Below are positions 18,137 to 26,816 of a stretch of DNA of 64,000 bases, in pieces. The stretch is from Arthrospira sp. PCC 9108. GTDB taxonomy: Bacteria > Cyanobacteriota > Cyanobacteriia > Cyanobacteriales > Microcoleaceae. The notes beneath the pieces are model-generated. The model saw only the letters and a list, made by a program, of their open reading frames with translations. It did not search any database and was not told where the DNA came from. A program made the translations under genes and the position numbers. The stretch covers positions 5,332,501 to 5,396,500 of the forward strand of contig CP066886.1 of assembly GCA_016745315.1 (NCBI GenBank). The letters are read 5' to 3'. Positions within the stretch are counted from its first letter, which is position 1. Every line of letters begins with the position of its first letter.

Positions 18137-18862
18137 TTAGAACGTACCGATATTGGGCATTAAAATCAGTTCGTCAATGGTAGCTTCTGGCGGTAGTTGA
18201 ACTATGTGTACAACTGATTGGGCAACGGTTGACGGCGTTAACATCGCACTGCGATCGAAATCAGCGTCCACAGTTTCTGTATCCCATAAACCAGTATTTA
18301 CAGACCCCGGACATAATGCCGTTACTCTGATTCCATAGGGTCGTTCTTCCATGGCTACGGCTTTTGATAGCGCCATTAATCCAAATTTGCTCACACAATA
18401 AGCGCCCCAGTTGGGGAATACTTGCTTACCACCAATGGAAACAATATTGACTATGGTTCCGCCACCTTTTTCTCGCATTCCTGGTAATACGCCTTTAATA
18501 CATTCAAAAACACTGGTCAAATTTAAATCTATAATCTTTTGCCAGTCTTCTAAGGGTGTATTAGCCAAGGATTCAGTATAGCCCATGCCTGCATTATTCA
18601 CTAGAATATCAAAAGGGCCAAAGGCGGCGGAAATCGTGGCAATTTGCGCGTGAACTTGGTCGGTTTTCGATAAGTCTAAGGCGTAGGCTTTCGCTTCTAC
18701 TCCCGCTTTTCTTGCCGACTCAGCTACCGCTTCCAATGCTTCTAGCGATCGACTCACTAACGCCATATGAATGCCAATATCTGCAAAGGCTAGGGCAATT
18801 TCCTTGCCAATGCCACTACTGGCTCCTGTAATTAGCGCTCGTCGTTCTGGGGGTGAACTCAT
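18137..18862 (-). CDS. Short-chain dehydrogenase/reductase
   Basis: The 241-residue protein is a classical SDR: cofactor glycine motif TGASSGIG at about residue 13, NNAG at about 88, the Ser of the triad in IVSIGG, and YxxxK as YCVSK. The loop after the first beta strand (SRSLEAL) suggests NADP preference. Substrate is unknown. It lies 53 bp upstream of folE on the same strand, so the two may be co-transcribed, but a metabolic link is not established. Confidence 0.88.
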   Translation of the reverse strand: MSSPPERRALITGASSGIGKEIALAFADIGIHMALVSRSLEALEAVAESARKAGVEAKAYALDLSKTDQVHAQIATISAAFGPFDILVNNAGMGYTESLANTPLEDWQKIIDLNLTSVFECIKGVLPGMREKGGGTIVNIVSIGGKQVFPNWGAYCVSKFGLMALSKAVAMEERPYGIRVTALCPGSVNTGLWDTETVDADFDRSAMLTPSTVAQSVVHIVQLPPEATIDELILMPNIGTF

Positions 18863-19020
18863 TTACGGTTGTATTGAGGTTTGCTTGGTTTTAACTGATG
18901 TAACAACTGCTGCAATTGCTGATTATGAGATAATTGTTAAAATTTGTTACTCAGACATTATATCTCTATAAATACAATCGCGCAAAATTTTGATCAAAAA
19001 TACCTGAAATGGCTTCCTGA

Positions 19021-20004
19021 TTAAGCTGGAACTATCTCTGAAAATACCCCGATCTGGCGGAATTTCTGATAGCGCATTTCTCGGCGCTGCTCTGGGGTTA
19101 AAGACATTAATTCACCCAAAGTCCTTACCAGACATTGCTTGAGCTTTTCAGCAGCCTGTAGGGGGTTGCTGTGCGCTCCCCCATCGGGTTCTGGTACAAT
19201 CTGATCGATAATCCCTAATTCTCTTAGATCAGGGGCAGTAATTTTCAGAGCCTGAGCAGCTTGGGGGGCTTGGCCTGCATCTTTCCAAAGAATGGCAGCA
19301 CAAGCCTCTGGAGTGGCTACTGTATACACAGAATGCTCCAACATTAATAGCTGTTCCCCTACTCCTATACCTAAAGCTCCCCCTGATCCTCCTTCCCCAA
19401 TTACTGTGCAAATAATCGGAACATCTAGGCTAAACATTTCTCTTAAATTATACGCGATCGCCTCCCCTTGACCTAATTTTTCCGCATCTACCCCAGCCCA
19501 GGCTCCGGGAGTATCGATAAACGTTAAAATTGGCATACCAAAGCGGTTGGCGTGTTCCATTAGTCGCATCGCCTTCCGGTAACCTCCCGGAGCCGCCATG
19601 CCGAAATTACGAGCCACATTATCTTTAGTGTCTCTACCTTTTTGATGGCCTAGCATTACTACCGGTTGATTCGCTAAACGCCCTACTCCTCCCACTAATG
19701 CCGGATCATCATACCCTCGGCGATCGCCATGCACCTCCATCCACTCATCACTCATCGCTTGGATATAATCTAACGTGCTGGGACGACGAGGATGCCTCGC
19801 TAGTTGCAGACGCTGCGAAGGCGACAGACTGCTAAATATTTCCTGTCTCAGTTGGGTCGCTCGGCTTTCTAACTGCCTAATTTGATCGGAAACATCAACC
19901 CCATTTTCCTCCGCCAGTTGGCGAATTTGATCAATACGAGCCTCCAGTTCGGCTAGGGGCTTTTCAAAATCTAGTAAAATTGGTTTGCGGTTGGGTGTGG
20001 CCAC
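19021..20004 (-). CDS. accA: Acetyl-CoA carboxylase carboxyltransferase subunit alpha
   Basis: The 327-residue protein is the alpha carboxyltransferase subunit, which with AccD moves the carboxyl group from biotin to acetyl-CoA to make malonyl-CoA for fatty acids. Family hallmarks are the N-terminal LLDFEKPLAELE with a coiled region, HPRRPSTLDYI, GDRRGYDDPALVGG, the oxyanion GAWAGVDAEKLGQGEAIA, and GEGGSGGALGIGVG. Length is normal. It is followed by the SDR gene on the same strand after 158 bp. Confidence 0.96.
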   Translation of the reverse strand: MATPNRKPILLDFEKPLAELEARIDQIRQLAEENGVDVSDQIRQLESRATQLRQEIFSSLSPSQRLQLARHPRRPSTLDYIQAMSDEWMEVHGDRRGYDDPALVGGVGRLANQPVVMLGHQKGRDTKDNVARNFGMAAPGGYRKAMRLMEHANRFGMPILTFIDTPGAWAGVDAEKLGQGEAIAYNLREMFSLDVPIICTVIGEGGSGGALGIGVGEQLLMLEHSVYTVATPEACAAILWKDAGQAPQAAQALKITAPDLRELGIIDQIVPEPDGGAHSNPLQAAEKLKQCLVRTLGELMSLTPEQRREMRYQKFRQIGVFSEIVPA

Positions 20005-20285
20005 GCCTCAATTAACCTTTAGTAGCGAGTAAGTACAATCTTTTGGTGACGCACCCGGTGCTGAGGTGGGAGCGAGTTTACCACTTCCCCCTACAGCCCA
20101 GGCTTCCTGTTTGAGCCGCCGTTGCCTACCTTGGACTAGCCAATTTTTGGTCTTACACAGCGTCTAGCTTTTATACAAAAGTTCGCCCACCACGGCTACT
20201 ATTTTGCTCCGATTACCCCTAATTCTACCACCAATTCGCATCAGACCCCCCTCGATCATCTCTTTTTGAGACCCTCCCCTCATAA

Positions 20286-20741
20286 TTACTCTTCTAAATC
20301 GGGTTTCTGGGTTTTTGAGCGGGCGCAATTATCGCATAAACCATGCACTGTCACTTCGTAACTTTCCGCTACTAAACCTGACCCCAATTGGCTAAGATCT
20401 ACTTGCGAGAGTTTTTCCCAAGCAATATCTGCGATCGCTTTACACTCCCGACACTGAAAATGGTGATGTGGCGCGACATTTCCATCATACCGGGCTACTC
20501 CCTGATCTAGCAAAACCTCCCGCACTAACCCCACTTCCTTTAGTAGTTGCACAGAAGTATAAACCGTCGCCTGAGAAGATACCGGAAAATCTTTATTTAA
20601 ATCTGTCAGCAGTTGTTCCGCCGTCGGATGGTCAGCACGAGACAACAGATTAGCATAGATCGCAAAACGCTGAGGAGTTACCTTTAAACCTTTCCCCTTC
20701 AGCCGTTTGACAATTTCTGTTCGCTCTAGTCCACTCTCCAT
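20286..20741 (-). CDS. Fur-family regulator, probably PerR-like
   Basis: The 151-residue protein has an N-terminal winged helix (LKVTPQRFAIYANLL, then SSQATVYTSVQLLKEVGLV) and a C-terminal metal-binding dimerisation domain. The regulatory-site HHH is followed by the structural zinc pairs CREC and CDNC. A divergent peroxiredoxin gene 177 bp away and two palindromes between them argue for the peroxide sensor PerR rather than Fur or Zur. A minus-strand promoter with TTGACT (20804-20809), a 16-bp spacer and TATAAT (20782-20787) sits upstream. Naming it perR is inference, so the symbol is left blank. Confidence 0.85.
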   Translation of the reverse strand: MESGLERTEIVKRLKGKGLKVTPQRFAIYANLLSRADHPTAEQLLTDLNKDFPVSSQATVYTSVQLLKEVGLVREVLLDQGVARYDGNVAPHHHFQCRECKAIADIAWEKLSQVDLSQLGSGLVAESYEVTVHGLCDNCARSKTQKPDLEE

Positions 20742-20781
20742 CTCAGATCGCTGTTTGTTTGATTTTTGCTACTCATGACCC

Positions 20782-20809
20782 ATTATATCTGTTTCTAGTC
20801 CAGAGTCAA
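20782..20809 (-). promoter_or_regulatory. Promoter of the Fur-family regulator
   Basis: On the minus strand TTGACT and TATAAT are separated by 16 bp. The -10 lies about 40 bp upstream of the regulator's ATG. One of the two palindromic boxes ends 8 bp upstream of the -35, a position from which autoregulation is possible. Confidence 0.55.
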
Positions 20810-20816
20810 CTTGAAA

Positions 20817-20831
20817 TCAGAGTCATTCTGA
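20817..20831. promoter_or_regulatory. Putative PerR/Fur box 1 (7-1-7 palindrome)
   Basis: TCAGAGTCATTCTGA is a 7-1-7 inverted repeat with one mismatch. It differs at only two positions from box 2. The 7-1-7 geometry is that of PerR and Fur operators. Confidence 0.5.
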
Positions 20832-20867
20832 CAAATAGTTATAAATACTCATTTACAAAAACACAAA

Positions 20868-20882
20868 TCAGAATTATTCTGA
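20868..20882. promoter_or_regulatory. Putative PerR/Fur box 2 overlapping the peroxiredoxin -10
   Basis: TCAGAATTATTCTGA is a perfect 7-1-7 palindrome. It overlaps the likely -10 (TATTCT, 20875-20880), which is spaced 17 bp from TTTACA at 20852-20857, so a bound repressor would block transcription of the peroxiredoxin gene. Confidence 0.6.
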
Positions 20883-20918
20883 GTTAAGAACATTTTTAGT
20901 AAATTACCTCAACAAACT

Positions 20919-21443
20919 ATGGTTATCGAAAAAGTACCCGACGTTGTATTTAAAACCCGCGTTCGTGACGAGTCCGTAGGTGGCCCTAACCCCTTCCGTT
21001 GGCAAGACCGAACCACCCAAGAAATTTTTGGCGGCAAGCGAGTTGTCGTCTTTTCCCTACCTGGTGCTTTTACCCCTACTTGTTCCTCCACCCACCTACC
21101 CCGCTATGAGGAACTCTACGATGAAATCAAAGCTCAAGGAATTGATGAGATTGTCTGCGTTTCTGTTAATGACGCTTTTGTAATGTTCCAATGGGGTAAA
21201 CAACAAGGGGCTGAAAAAGTCTTCTTACTCCCTGATGGTAATGGCGAATTTACCCGCAAAATGGGGATGTTGGTTGATAAGTCTAACCTCGGTTTTGGAA
21301 TGCGTTCTTGGCGCTATTCTATGGTCGTTAACGATGGCAAAATTGAAAAAATCTTTGTTGAGCCAGACTTCGGCGATAACTGCCCCACAGACCCCTTTGA
21401 AGTCTCTGATGCTGATACCATGTTGGCTTACCTGAAAGGTTAA
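20919..21443 (+). CDS. Peroxiredoxin (type II / Prx5-like)
   Basis: The 174-residue enzyme reduces hydrogen and alkyl peroxides. The peroxidatic Cys is in LPGAFTPTCSSTHLPRYEE at about residue 48, the PxxxTxxC pattern of the Prx5 subfamily; a second Cys in GDNCPTDPF near the C-terminus may serve as a resolving residue. WGKQQGA and the GFGMRSWRYSMVV loop also match the subfamily. It is divergent from the Fur-family regulator and preceded by two palindromic boxes, so peroxide-inducible control is likely. A strong terminator follows directly. Confidence 0.93.
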   Translation: MVIEKVPDVVFKTRVRDESVGGPNPFRWQDRTTQEIFGGKRVVVFSLPGAFTPTCSSTHLPRYEELYDEIKAQGIDEIVCVSVNDAFVMFQWGKQQGAEKVFLLPDGNGEFTRKMGMLVDKSNLGFGMRSWRYSMVVNDGKIEKIFVEPDFGDNCPTDPFEVSDADTMLAYLKG

Positions 21444-21449
21444 TCCTTC

Positions 21450-21476
21450 AAACCCCCCTAATGCTCAGGGGGGTTT
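21450..21476 (+). terminator. Rho-independent terminator of the peroxiredoxin gene
   Basis: AAACCCCCC and GGGGGGTTT form a GC-rich stem with a short loop (TAATGCTCA), starting 7 bp after the stop codon and ending in a T-rich stretch. Confidence 0.85.
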
Positions 21477-21624
21477 CTCTAAATTTCCCCTTGACATTTT
21501 CGGGGATTGGAGTTAAGATAGTATCATGGGAAAATGTGCGCGCATATATAACCTAACCCCCAATTAAGGCCCCCAGACCATTGCGTAGTAGGGCTGGGGA
21601 GAAAAGTCGCCAGGTGTCCGTGAG

Positions 21625-23997
21625 TTATAGGCGCTGTTGCAATTGATTTTTAGAGCGCACAGCCGGAGGGAAACCGGGTTGAATTTTCAGAGCCTGGTCA
21701 TAGGCATCGATCGCCTCGTTATTCCGCCCCATTCTTTCCAAAACCAAACCCCTATTCACCCAAATCAAGGGATCTTGAGGTTGAATTTCCTGGGCTCGGT
21801 CAAAGGCATTGAGCGCCTCATCATAGCGCTGTTGATTACTCAAAGCGATCGCCCTACCCACATAAGATTGATGGTCATTAGGGTTAATATTCAAAGCCTG
21901 ATCAAAAGACTCAAGGGCTGCATTAGCCTTAGAAGAGGCCATTGACGTATTTCCTTCAGCCTGTAGCGCCTGACTCCACTGGCTGAGAGCAAACCCTCGA
22001 TCTCGTAAAGCCGGGACAAACGAAGGCCGCAACTCAATCGCCTGGTCATAGGCGGCGATCGCCCCTTCAAAATCTCCCCGACCACCAGCCAGGATAGATC
22101 CTCGATTATGCCAAGCTAGATGAGACTCTGGCTGAACTTCAATAGCGCGATCTGATATCGTCACCGCCTCTTCAGTACGTCCCAGGGGAGAAAACAAGAC
22201 ATTGCCCTTTTGTAGCAAGGCTTGAAAGTGATCTGGGTTAATTTCCAAAGCCTTCTCATAGGACTCTAAAGCCTGTTCATGGCGGCCTAACTTACTCAGT
22301 ACAGAACCGCGTTCGACCCAAATTTCTGCCCGTCGAGGTTGTTCTCTCAAAATATCATCATAGGTAGCCAGTGCTTCCGAATACACCTGCGCCGCCTCGG
22401 CCATTTTCCCCTGATATTCCAGAGCGATCGCCTTACTTTGCCAAACACTAGGAGCAGATGGCCTAAGAGTTTTCGCCTGATCAAAAGCCTCCACCGCCTC
22501 ATCGTATCGCTGCAAACCAATTAAAGCAATACCCTTACCATGCCAAGCCCTAGCATAATTAGGATCAATGGCGATCGCCTGTTCATGAGTATCTAAAGCC
22601 TTCTGGGGCTCTCCCATTTGATAAAGTAATGTTCCCTTACTCGTCAGCAAATCAGGGTTGTTTGGGTCCAGTTCCAGAGCTTTTTGATAATCAACCAAGG
22701 CGCGATCGTGCCTTCCCAATTCCGCGAAAGCATTCGCTTGACCCGCCCAACCTGCCGCATAATTAGGTTGAATTTCAATAGCGCGAGCAAACATATCGCG
22801 AGCATCTTCGGCGCGAGCATCGTCTAACAGTTGATTACCCCGGCGCACATAGTAAGCAGGTCTAAAAGTCGGCACTACTAGCTCAAACAATCCCAAAAAT
22901 ACCAGCAACCCAGCCAAAGCCGCCCCCACATACCATCCTTTTACCGATAACCCTTTGGAAACCGTTGTCGGATTGGACTTAACCAGAGTTGGCAACTGCG
23001 CCACACCCGGACTAGGTGAGGGTGCAATAGTTGGAGCCAAATTATTTCCCACCGCAGTCCCCGCCATCGTTTGTTGTCTGGTCTCTTCCCCCGAAATATG
23101 TCCCCCAGTGGCGGGCGGGCGCACTTGAGTCGCCGCCACTACTCCCCCTGCATTGGTGAGCATAGTTGGGTCATTTACCACCTGTTTAAGCCGTTGCACG
23201 TCAGCCAAAACCTCTGCCGCCGACTGATAGCGATCGACCAGATGAGATGCCACCATCCGATCTAAAATAGCAGTTAGCCCGTCACTAACACAGGCTTTCG
23301 GCTTCCAGATTGATTCTCCCGCCTGATCTCGTTCTAATTGGTGAGGCTGAATACCTGTTAAAGCCCTAATTGCCGTCATTCCCACCGCATACAAATCGCT
23401 ACTAAAATGAGGTTTCCCCTGAAGTTGCTCCGGTGGCGAATACCCGTATGTACTGATAGCAACCGTCAAATTAGAATCACTACCCCCGGCTGCTTTTTGA
23501 ATTTGTTTGACCGCCCCAAAGTCAATCAGCATCAACTTTTGATCTGCATTGCGTCGCATAATATTAGACGGCTTAATATCTCTATGGATCACGTTTTGCT
23601 GATGCACATAATCCAAAATTGACAGAATATCCTCCAAAAAGTCAATTACCTGGGCTTCTGTCCAATGGCTGCCAGGGGGTAGCTCTTCTGTTAGTGGTTC
23701 CCCCCTTACTAACTCCTGTACCAGATAAAATTCCTGGTCTTCTTCAAAGTAAGCATACAATGTCGGGATTTGAGGATGGCGAGAGCCTAAGCTATGCAAC
23801 ACTTGAGCCTCACTGTTGAATAGCCTTCTAGCCGTTTGTAGGGTTCCTGGATCAGTAATTTGAGGTTTGAGTTGCTTAACGATACATTCAGGGTTTCCAG
23901 GCAACTGACTATCCTCGGCCAGATAGGTCTGGCCAAATGATCCTCCTCCAATCCTTTGTAGTAATTTGTAGCGCCCACCAATAACTTTAGGAAGCAT
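21625..23997 (-). CDS. Ser/Thr protein kinase with transmembrane segment and TPR repeats
   Basis: The 790-residue protein begins with a complete Hanks-type kinase domain: glycine loop GGGSFGQTY (18-26), ATP Lys41 in CIVKQLKP, catalytic HRDIKPSN (138-145), DFG at 159-161, and activation segment STYGYSPPEQ. A linker rich in Thr and Pro leads to one membrane helix (from about residue 355, GWYVGAALAGLLVFLG). The remaining 400 residues are about eleven TPR units (for example NYAAGWAGQANAFAELGRHD). This is a common cyanobacterial signalling architecture with the TPR part probably outside the membrane. Substrates are unknown. All catalytic residues are present, in contrast to the pseudokinase at 26817. 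Confidence 0.92.
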   Translation of the reverse strand: MLPKVIGGRYKLLQRIGGGSFGQTYLAEDSQLPGNPECIVKQLKPQITDPGTLQTARRLFNSEAQVLHSLGSRHPQIPTLYAYFEEDQEFYLVQELVRGEPLTEELPPGSHWTEAQVIDFLEDILSILDYVHQQNVIHRDIKPSNIMRRNADQKLMLIDFGAVKQIQKAAGGSDSNLTVAISTYGYSPPEQLQGKPHFSSDLYAVGMTAIRALTGIQPHQLERDQAGESIWKPKACVSDGLTAILDRMVASHLVDRYQSAAEVLADVQRLKQVVNDPTMLTNAGGVVAATQVRPPATGGHISGEETRQQTMAGTAVGNNLAPTIAPSPSPGVAQLPTLVKSNPTTVSKGLSVKGWYVGAALAGLLVFLGLFELVVPTFRPAYYVRRGNQLLDDARAEDARDMFARAIEIQPNYAAGWAGQANAFAELGRHDRALVDYQKALELDPNNPDLLTSKGTLLYQMGEPQKALDTHEQAIAIDPNYARAWHGKGIALIGLQRYDEAVEAFDQAKTLRPSAPSVWQSKAIALEYQGKMAEAAQVYSEALATYDDILREQPRRAEIWVERGSVLSKLGRHEQALESYEKALEINPDHFQALLQKGNVLFSPLGRTEEAVTISDRAIEVQPESHLAWHNRGSILAGGRGDFEGAIAAYDQAIELRPSFVPALRDRGFALSQWSQALQAEGNTSMASSKANAALESFDQALNINPNDHQSYVGRAIALSNQQRYDEALNAFDRAQEIQPQDPLIWVNRGLVLERMGRNNEAIDAYDQALKIQPGFPPAVRSKNQLQQRL

Positions 23998-24153
23998 TCA
24001 GTTTAGCCTCAAGAAAATTTCAGATTTTGACACATTTTAGGGGCAGGTCGGGTAATTTATCGCTATACTATGGCATTGGTAGTCATTATAGCAGGTTAAA
24101 CTAGTGCTGAAAACCACCTGGGTTCCCCAAATTTATCCCCAAAACATTGTGAT

Positions 24154-24741
24154 ATGCTCAAAAAAGCGACTTTATTAGAAGCCATTGCCGGTAAAAATCG
24201 AGGTTTACTGGCTACAGAGAGCGACAAAACTGCTATTCTCTCTGCGATCGCTCAATTGGAAGATTATAACCCCACACCTCGACCTGTAGAAGCAATTGAG
24301 TTATTAGATGGCAATTGGCGACTACTTTACACCAACAGCCAAGAACTTTTGGGAATTGACCGCTTTCCTTTTTATAATTTGGGGCAGATTTATCAATGTA
24401 TTCGCGCCCGCACTGGCAAAATTTACAACATTGCTGAAATTGTCGGTATCCCCTATTTGGAAGGCATGGTTAGTGTGGCTGCCCGATTTGAAGCGGTTTC
24501 TCAAAAGCGAGTTCAGGTTAAATTTAATCGTTTTGTCATCGGCTTACAACGCCTGATATCCTATCAATACCCTAATCAGTTTATTGATGAAATTGAATCT
24601 GATAAAAAGTTCTTGGCTGTAGATTTTACCCTCCAAGAACAGCAACAACAAGGATGGTTAGATATTACTTATTTGGACGAAGATATGCGGATTGGCAGAG
24701 GTAATGTCGGGAGTGTTTTTGTCCTCACTAAAGTTAATTAA
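24154..24741 (+). CDS. PAP/fibrillin family (plastid-lipid-associated) protein
   Basis: The 195-residue protein matches the PAP/fibrillin family, lipocalin-like proteins of thylakoids and plastoglobules linked to photoprotection. Visible family traits are the N-terminal helix (LLEAIAGKNRGLLAT), LLDGNWRLLYTNSQELLGI and the C-terminal WLDITYLDEDMRIGRGNVGSVFVL. It has no signal peptide. It is divergent from the kinase gene with a 156-bp gap. Exact lipid ligand is not known. Confidence 0.88.
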   Translation: MLKKATLLEAIAGKNRGLLATESDKTAILSAIAQLEDYNPTPRPVEAIELLDGNWRLLYTNSQELLGIDRFPFYNLGQIYQCIRARTGKIYNIAEIVGIPYLEGMVSVAARFEAVSQKRVQVKFNRFVIGLQRLISYQYPNQFIDEIESDKKFLAVDFTLQEQQQQGWLDITYLDEDMRIGRGNVGSVFVLTKVN

Positions 24742-24851
24742 TACCCGTCTCCCCTACTATGATGACTCTGAAAATTGCTGGTTTTGGGGTTATTTTATGC
24801 TAAATGAATGCCATTTTTTCGGTATTATTAATAATCAATTATTGATACTAT

Positions 24852-25646
24852 TTAATGGTTATTAATGGTTACGGTTTCTCCTGTGGTTACAACTGCACCA
24901 GTGATAACTTTAGCAATGACTCCAGTTTGAGCGTGTCCGAATTTGGCGGAGAGTTGAGACAACAGAGGAATATCACGATCGCCTGTATCTGGGTTAACAT
25001 CAATATTCATACAGCGACCAATAGGGGCGATTACTTCCACCAAAGCCGACCCCAATTTGAGGCGATTTCCTACCCAGTTAAATTCCGACCAAGCCGGAAT
25101 ATTATCAACTATAAAATTCCCTCGAAAACGGCGCGGATCAATGTAATTAACCCCAACTTTTTCAGCAATATCATCGAGGGTAGCCTGAGAAATAATCGAA
25201 ATCTGTCCTTGGTCACGGTCTTGATAGCGAGTTTCCCCGGTAGTGCTTCCCACCAAACGCACAGGACTATATTGGGGATGTCTAGCAGAGGGACTAGGGC
25301 TGAGAGTTTGTAGATATTCACTGAAAAAGGCACTAATGCGATCGCGTCCGGTTTCAGTCCCTACATTAGCCGCCACTAACAATTCCCCATTTTTGGTAAT
25401 TTCCAAAGTCTGACTGGTAGTATCATAAGCACAATTGAGACTAGCTAAGTGTCCCCAATCATTTTGAACAGCAAAATGCTTTTTTGATAGCCAGGGAGTC
25501 AGCGGTTGCGCCTCTCCCATATCTGTAAACATCAAAGCCAATGCGCGATCGCCAAAAATGCCAAAGTTTTCCACCAATTGGACGCGATCGCATACTTGCG
25601 CGGTCAAACCCTTAACAGGATGCACAAATATTGTCTTAATCTTCAT
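24852..25646 (-). CDS. MOSC domain protein (MOSC_N plus MOSC)
   Basis: The 264-residue protein has an N-terminal beta-barrel MOSC_N domain (IKTIFVHPVKGLTAQ at the start) followed by a MOSC domain. The likely molybdenum-cofactor cysteine is in IGRCMNIDVNPDTGDRD near residue 225. Related proteins (YcbX, mARC) reduce N-hydroxylated compounds with molybdenum cofactor. It is convergent with the fibrillin gene and divergent from the EamA gene. Function is inferred from the family. Confidence 0.85.
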   Translation of the reverse strand: MKIKTIFVHPVKGLTAQVCDRVQLVENFGIFGDRALALMFTDMGEAQPLTPWLSKKHFAVQNDWGHLASLNCAYDTTSQTLEITKNGELLVAANVGTETGRDRISAFFSEYLQTLSPSPSARHPQYSPVRLVGSTTGETRYQDRDQGQISIISQATLDDIAEKVGVNYIDPRRFRGNFIVDNIPAWSEFNWVGNRLKLGSALVEVIAPIGRCMNIDVNPDTGDRDIPLLSQLSAKFGHAQTGVIAKVITGAVVTTGETVTINNH

Positions 25647-25707
25647 AACCTACCCGACTCCATCAAACTCCATCAAACCATATAAAAACCATATCAGATA
25701 GCCAGTC

Positions 25708-26640
25708 ATGAAAACCTTAAATAATGAGCGCCCTTGGCTAGTTATAGCGATCGTCTTTCTGGGTGTGGTAGCCATCTCTACGGGGTCAATTTTCGTGCGT
25801 TTAGCCATTGATGCAGCGGGGCTGCGGGGGGTAGGGTTTAGCTTGCTAATATCTGCCTCCCGGCTATCTATTGCGGCTTTATTGCTAACCCCCACCTGGG
25901 GGAGAGTTTCCTGGCGCACCTATAAACCAGAGGCGATATTCTACGCTATTGCTGCTGGGATATGTTTAGCCAGCCATTTTGCTGTCTGGATAACTTCCCT
26001 ATCTTATACATCCATTGCGGCATCAACTACTATTGTGACTACCAGTTCTATTTGGGTAGCGGTGTTATCTTGGCTATGGTTACACGAAAAACCTGGGAAA
26101 GCCACCATATTAGGAATGACGATCGCCCTGAGTGGAGGTATGATTATCGGTTTAGCAGATGCTAAATTACCCACAGTAGCGTCTAATCCGATCGCCGGGA
26201 ATGTTTTAGCCCTAATGGGTGCGATCACCGCCGCCCTTTATCTGATGTTAGGAAGAGAAGCACAACAGCGGGGACTATCCCTAAGTGCATATATAGCGAT
26301 CGCCTATACTCTAGGAGCGATGATTTTGCTACCCCTACCTCTACTATGGGGAGTTAACTATACTGGTCATTCTCCCACAGTCTATTTTTATCTAATCCTG
26401 ATGGGATTAGTGCCCCAACTAATTGGCCACACCAGCTTTAATTGGGCGGTTAACCGTACTTCCCCCACCCTAGTAACACTGGCTATTTTACTCGAACCTG
26501 TGGCGGCGAGTTTTTTGGGCTATCTGCTATTTGCAGAAGTTCCCTCAATGCGATTAATATTAGGAGCCATAGTCATTCTAACCGGAGTGGCGATCGCTAC
26601 TATCGGCAAAAATGCCTCTAAAAGTGAATATAGCCCATAG
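25708..26640 (+). CDS. EamA/DMT family transporter
   Basis: The 310-residue integral membrane protein has ten hydrophobic helices in two EamA repeats, ending in the typical EPVAASFLGYLLFAE segment of helix 9. Such proteins export metabolites or amino acids; substrate is unknown. It has the ordinary family length, unlike the coiled-coil-extended relative at 13510-15210. The divergent MOSC gene starts 61 bp away. Confidence 0.88.
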   Translation: MKTLNNERPWLVIAIVFLGVVAISTGSIFVRLAIDAAGLRGVGFSLLISASRLSIAALLLTPTWGRVSWRTYKPEAIFYAIAAGICLASHFAVWITSLSYTSIAASTTIVTTSSIWVAVLSWLWLHEKPGKATILGMTIALSGGMIIGLADAKLPTVASNPIAGNVLALMGAITAALYLMLGREAQQRGLSLSAYIAIAYTLGAMILLPLPLLWGVNYTGHSPTVYFYLILMGLVPQLIGHTSFNWAVNRTSPTLVTLAILLEPVAASFLGYLLFAEVPSMRLILGAIVILTGVAIATIGKNASKSEYSP

Positions 26641-26816
26641 GAAACGGCAAGCTCCTAAACTTACAGCCGAATTATGGCTAAATCAAGGTTAAGGAACACA
26701 CTACTATTGCCAAAAGGCATTAGACTATCCTAGGACTGGTATAACTATGGTGATTGGCGATCGCATAATAGCCGGAACCAGATCAACGATTAGGGCTAAA
26801 ATTGGAAGGTCGGGAA

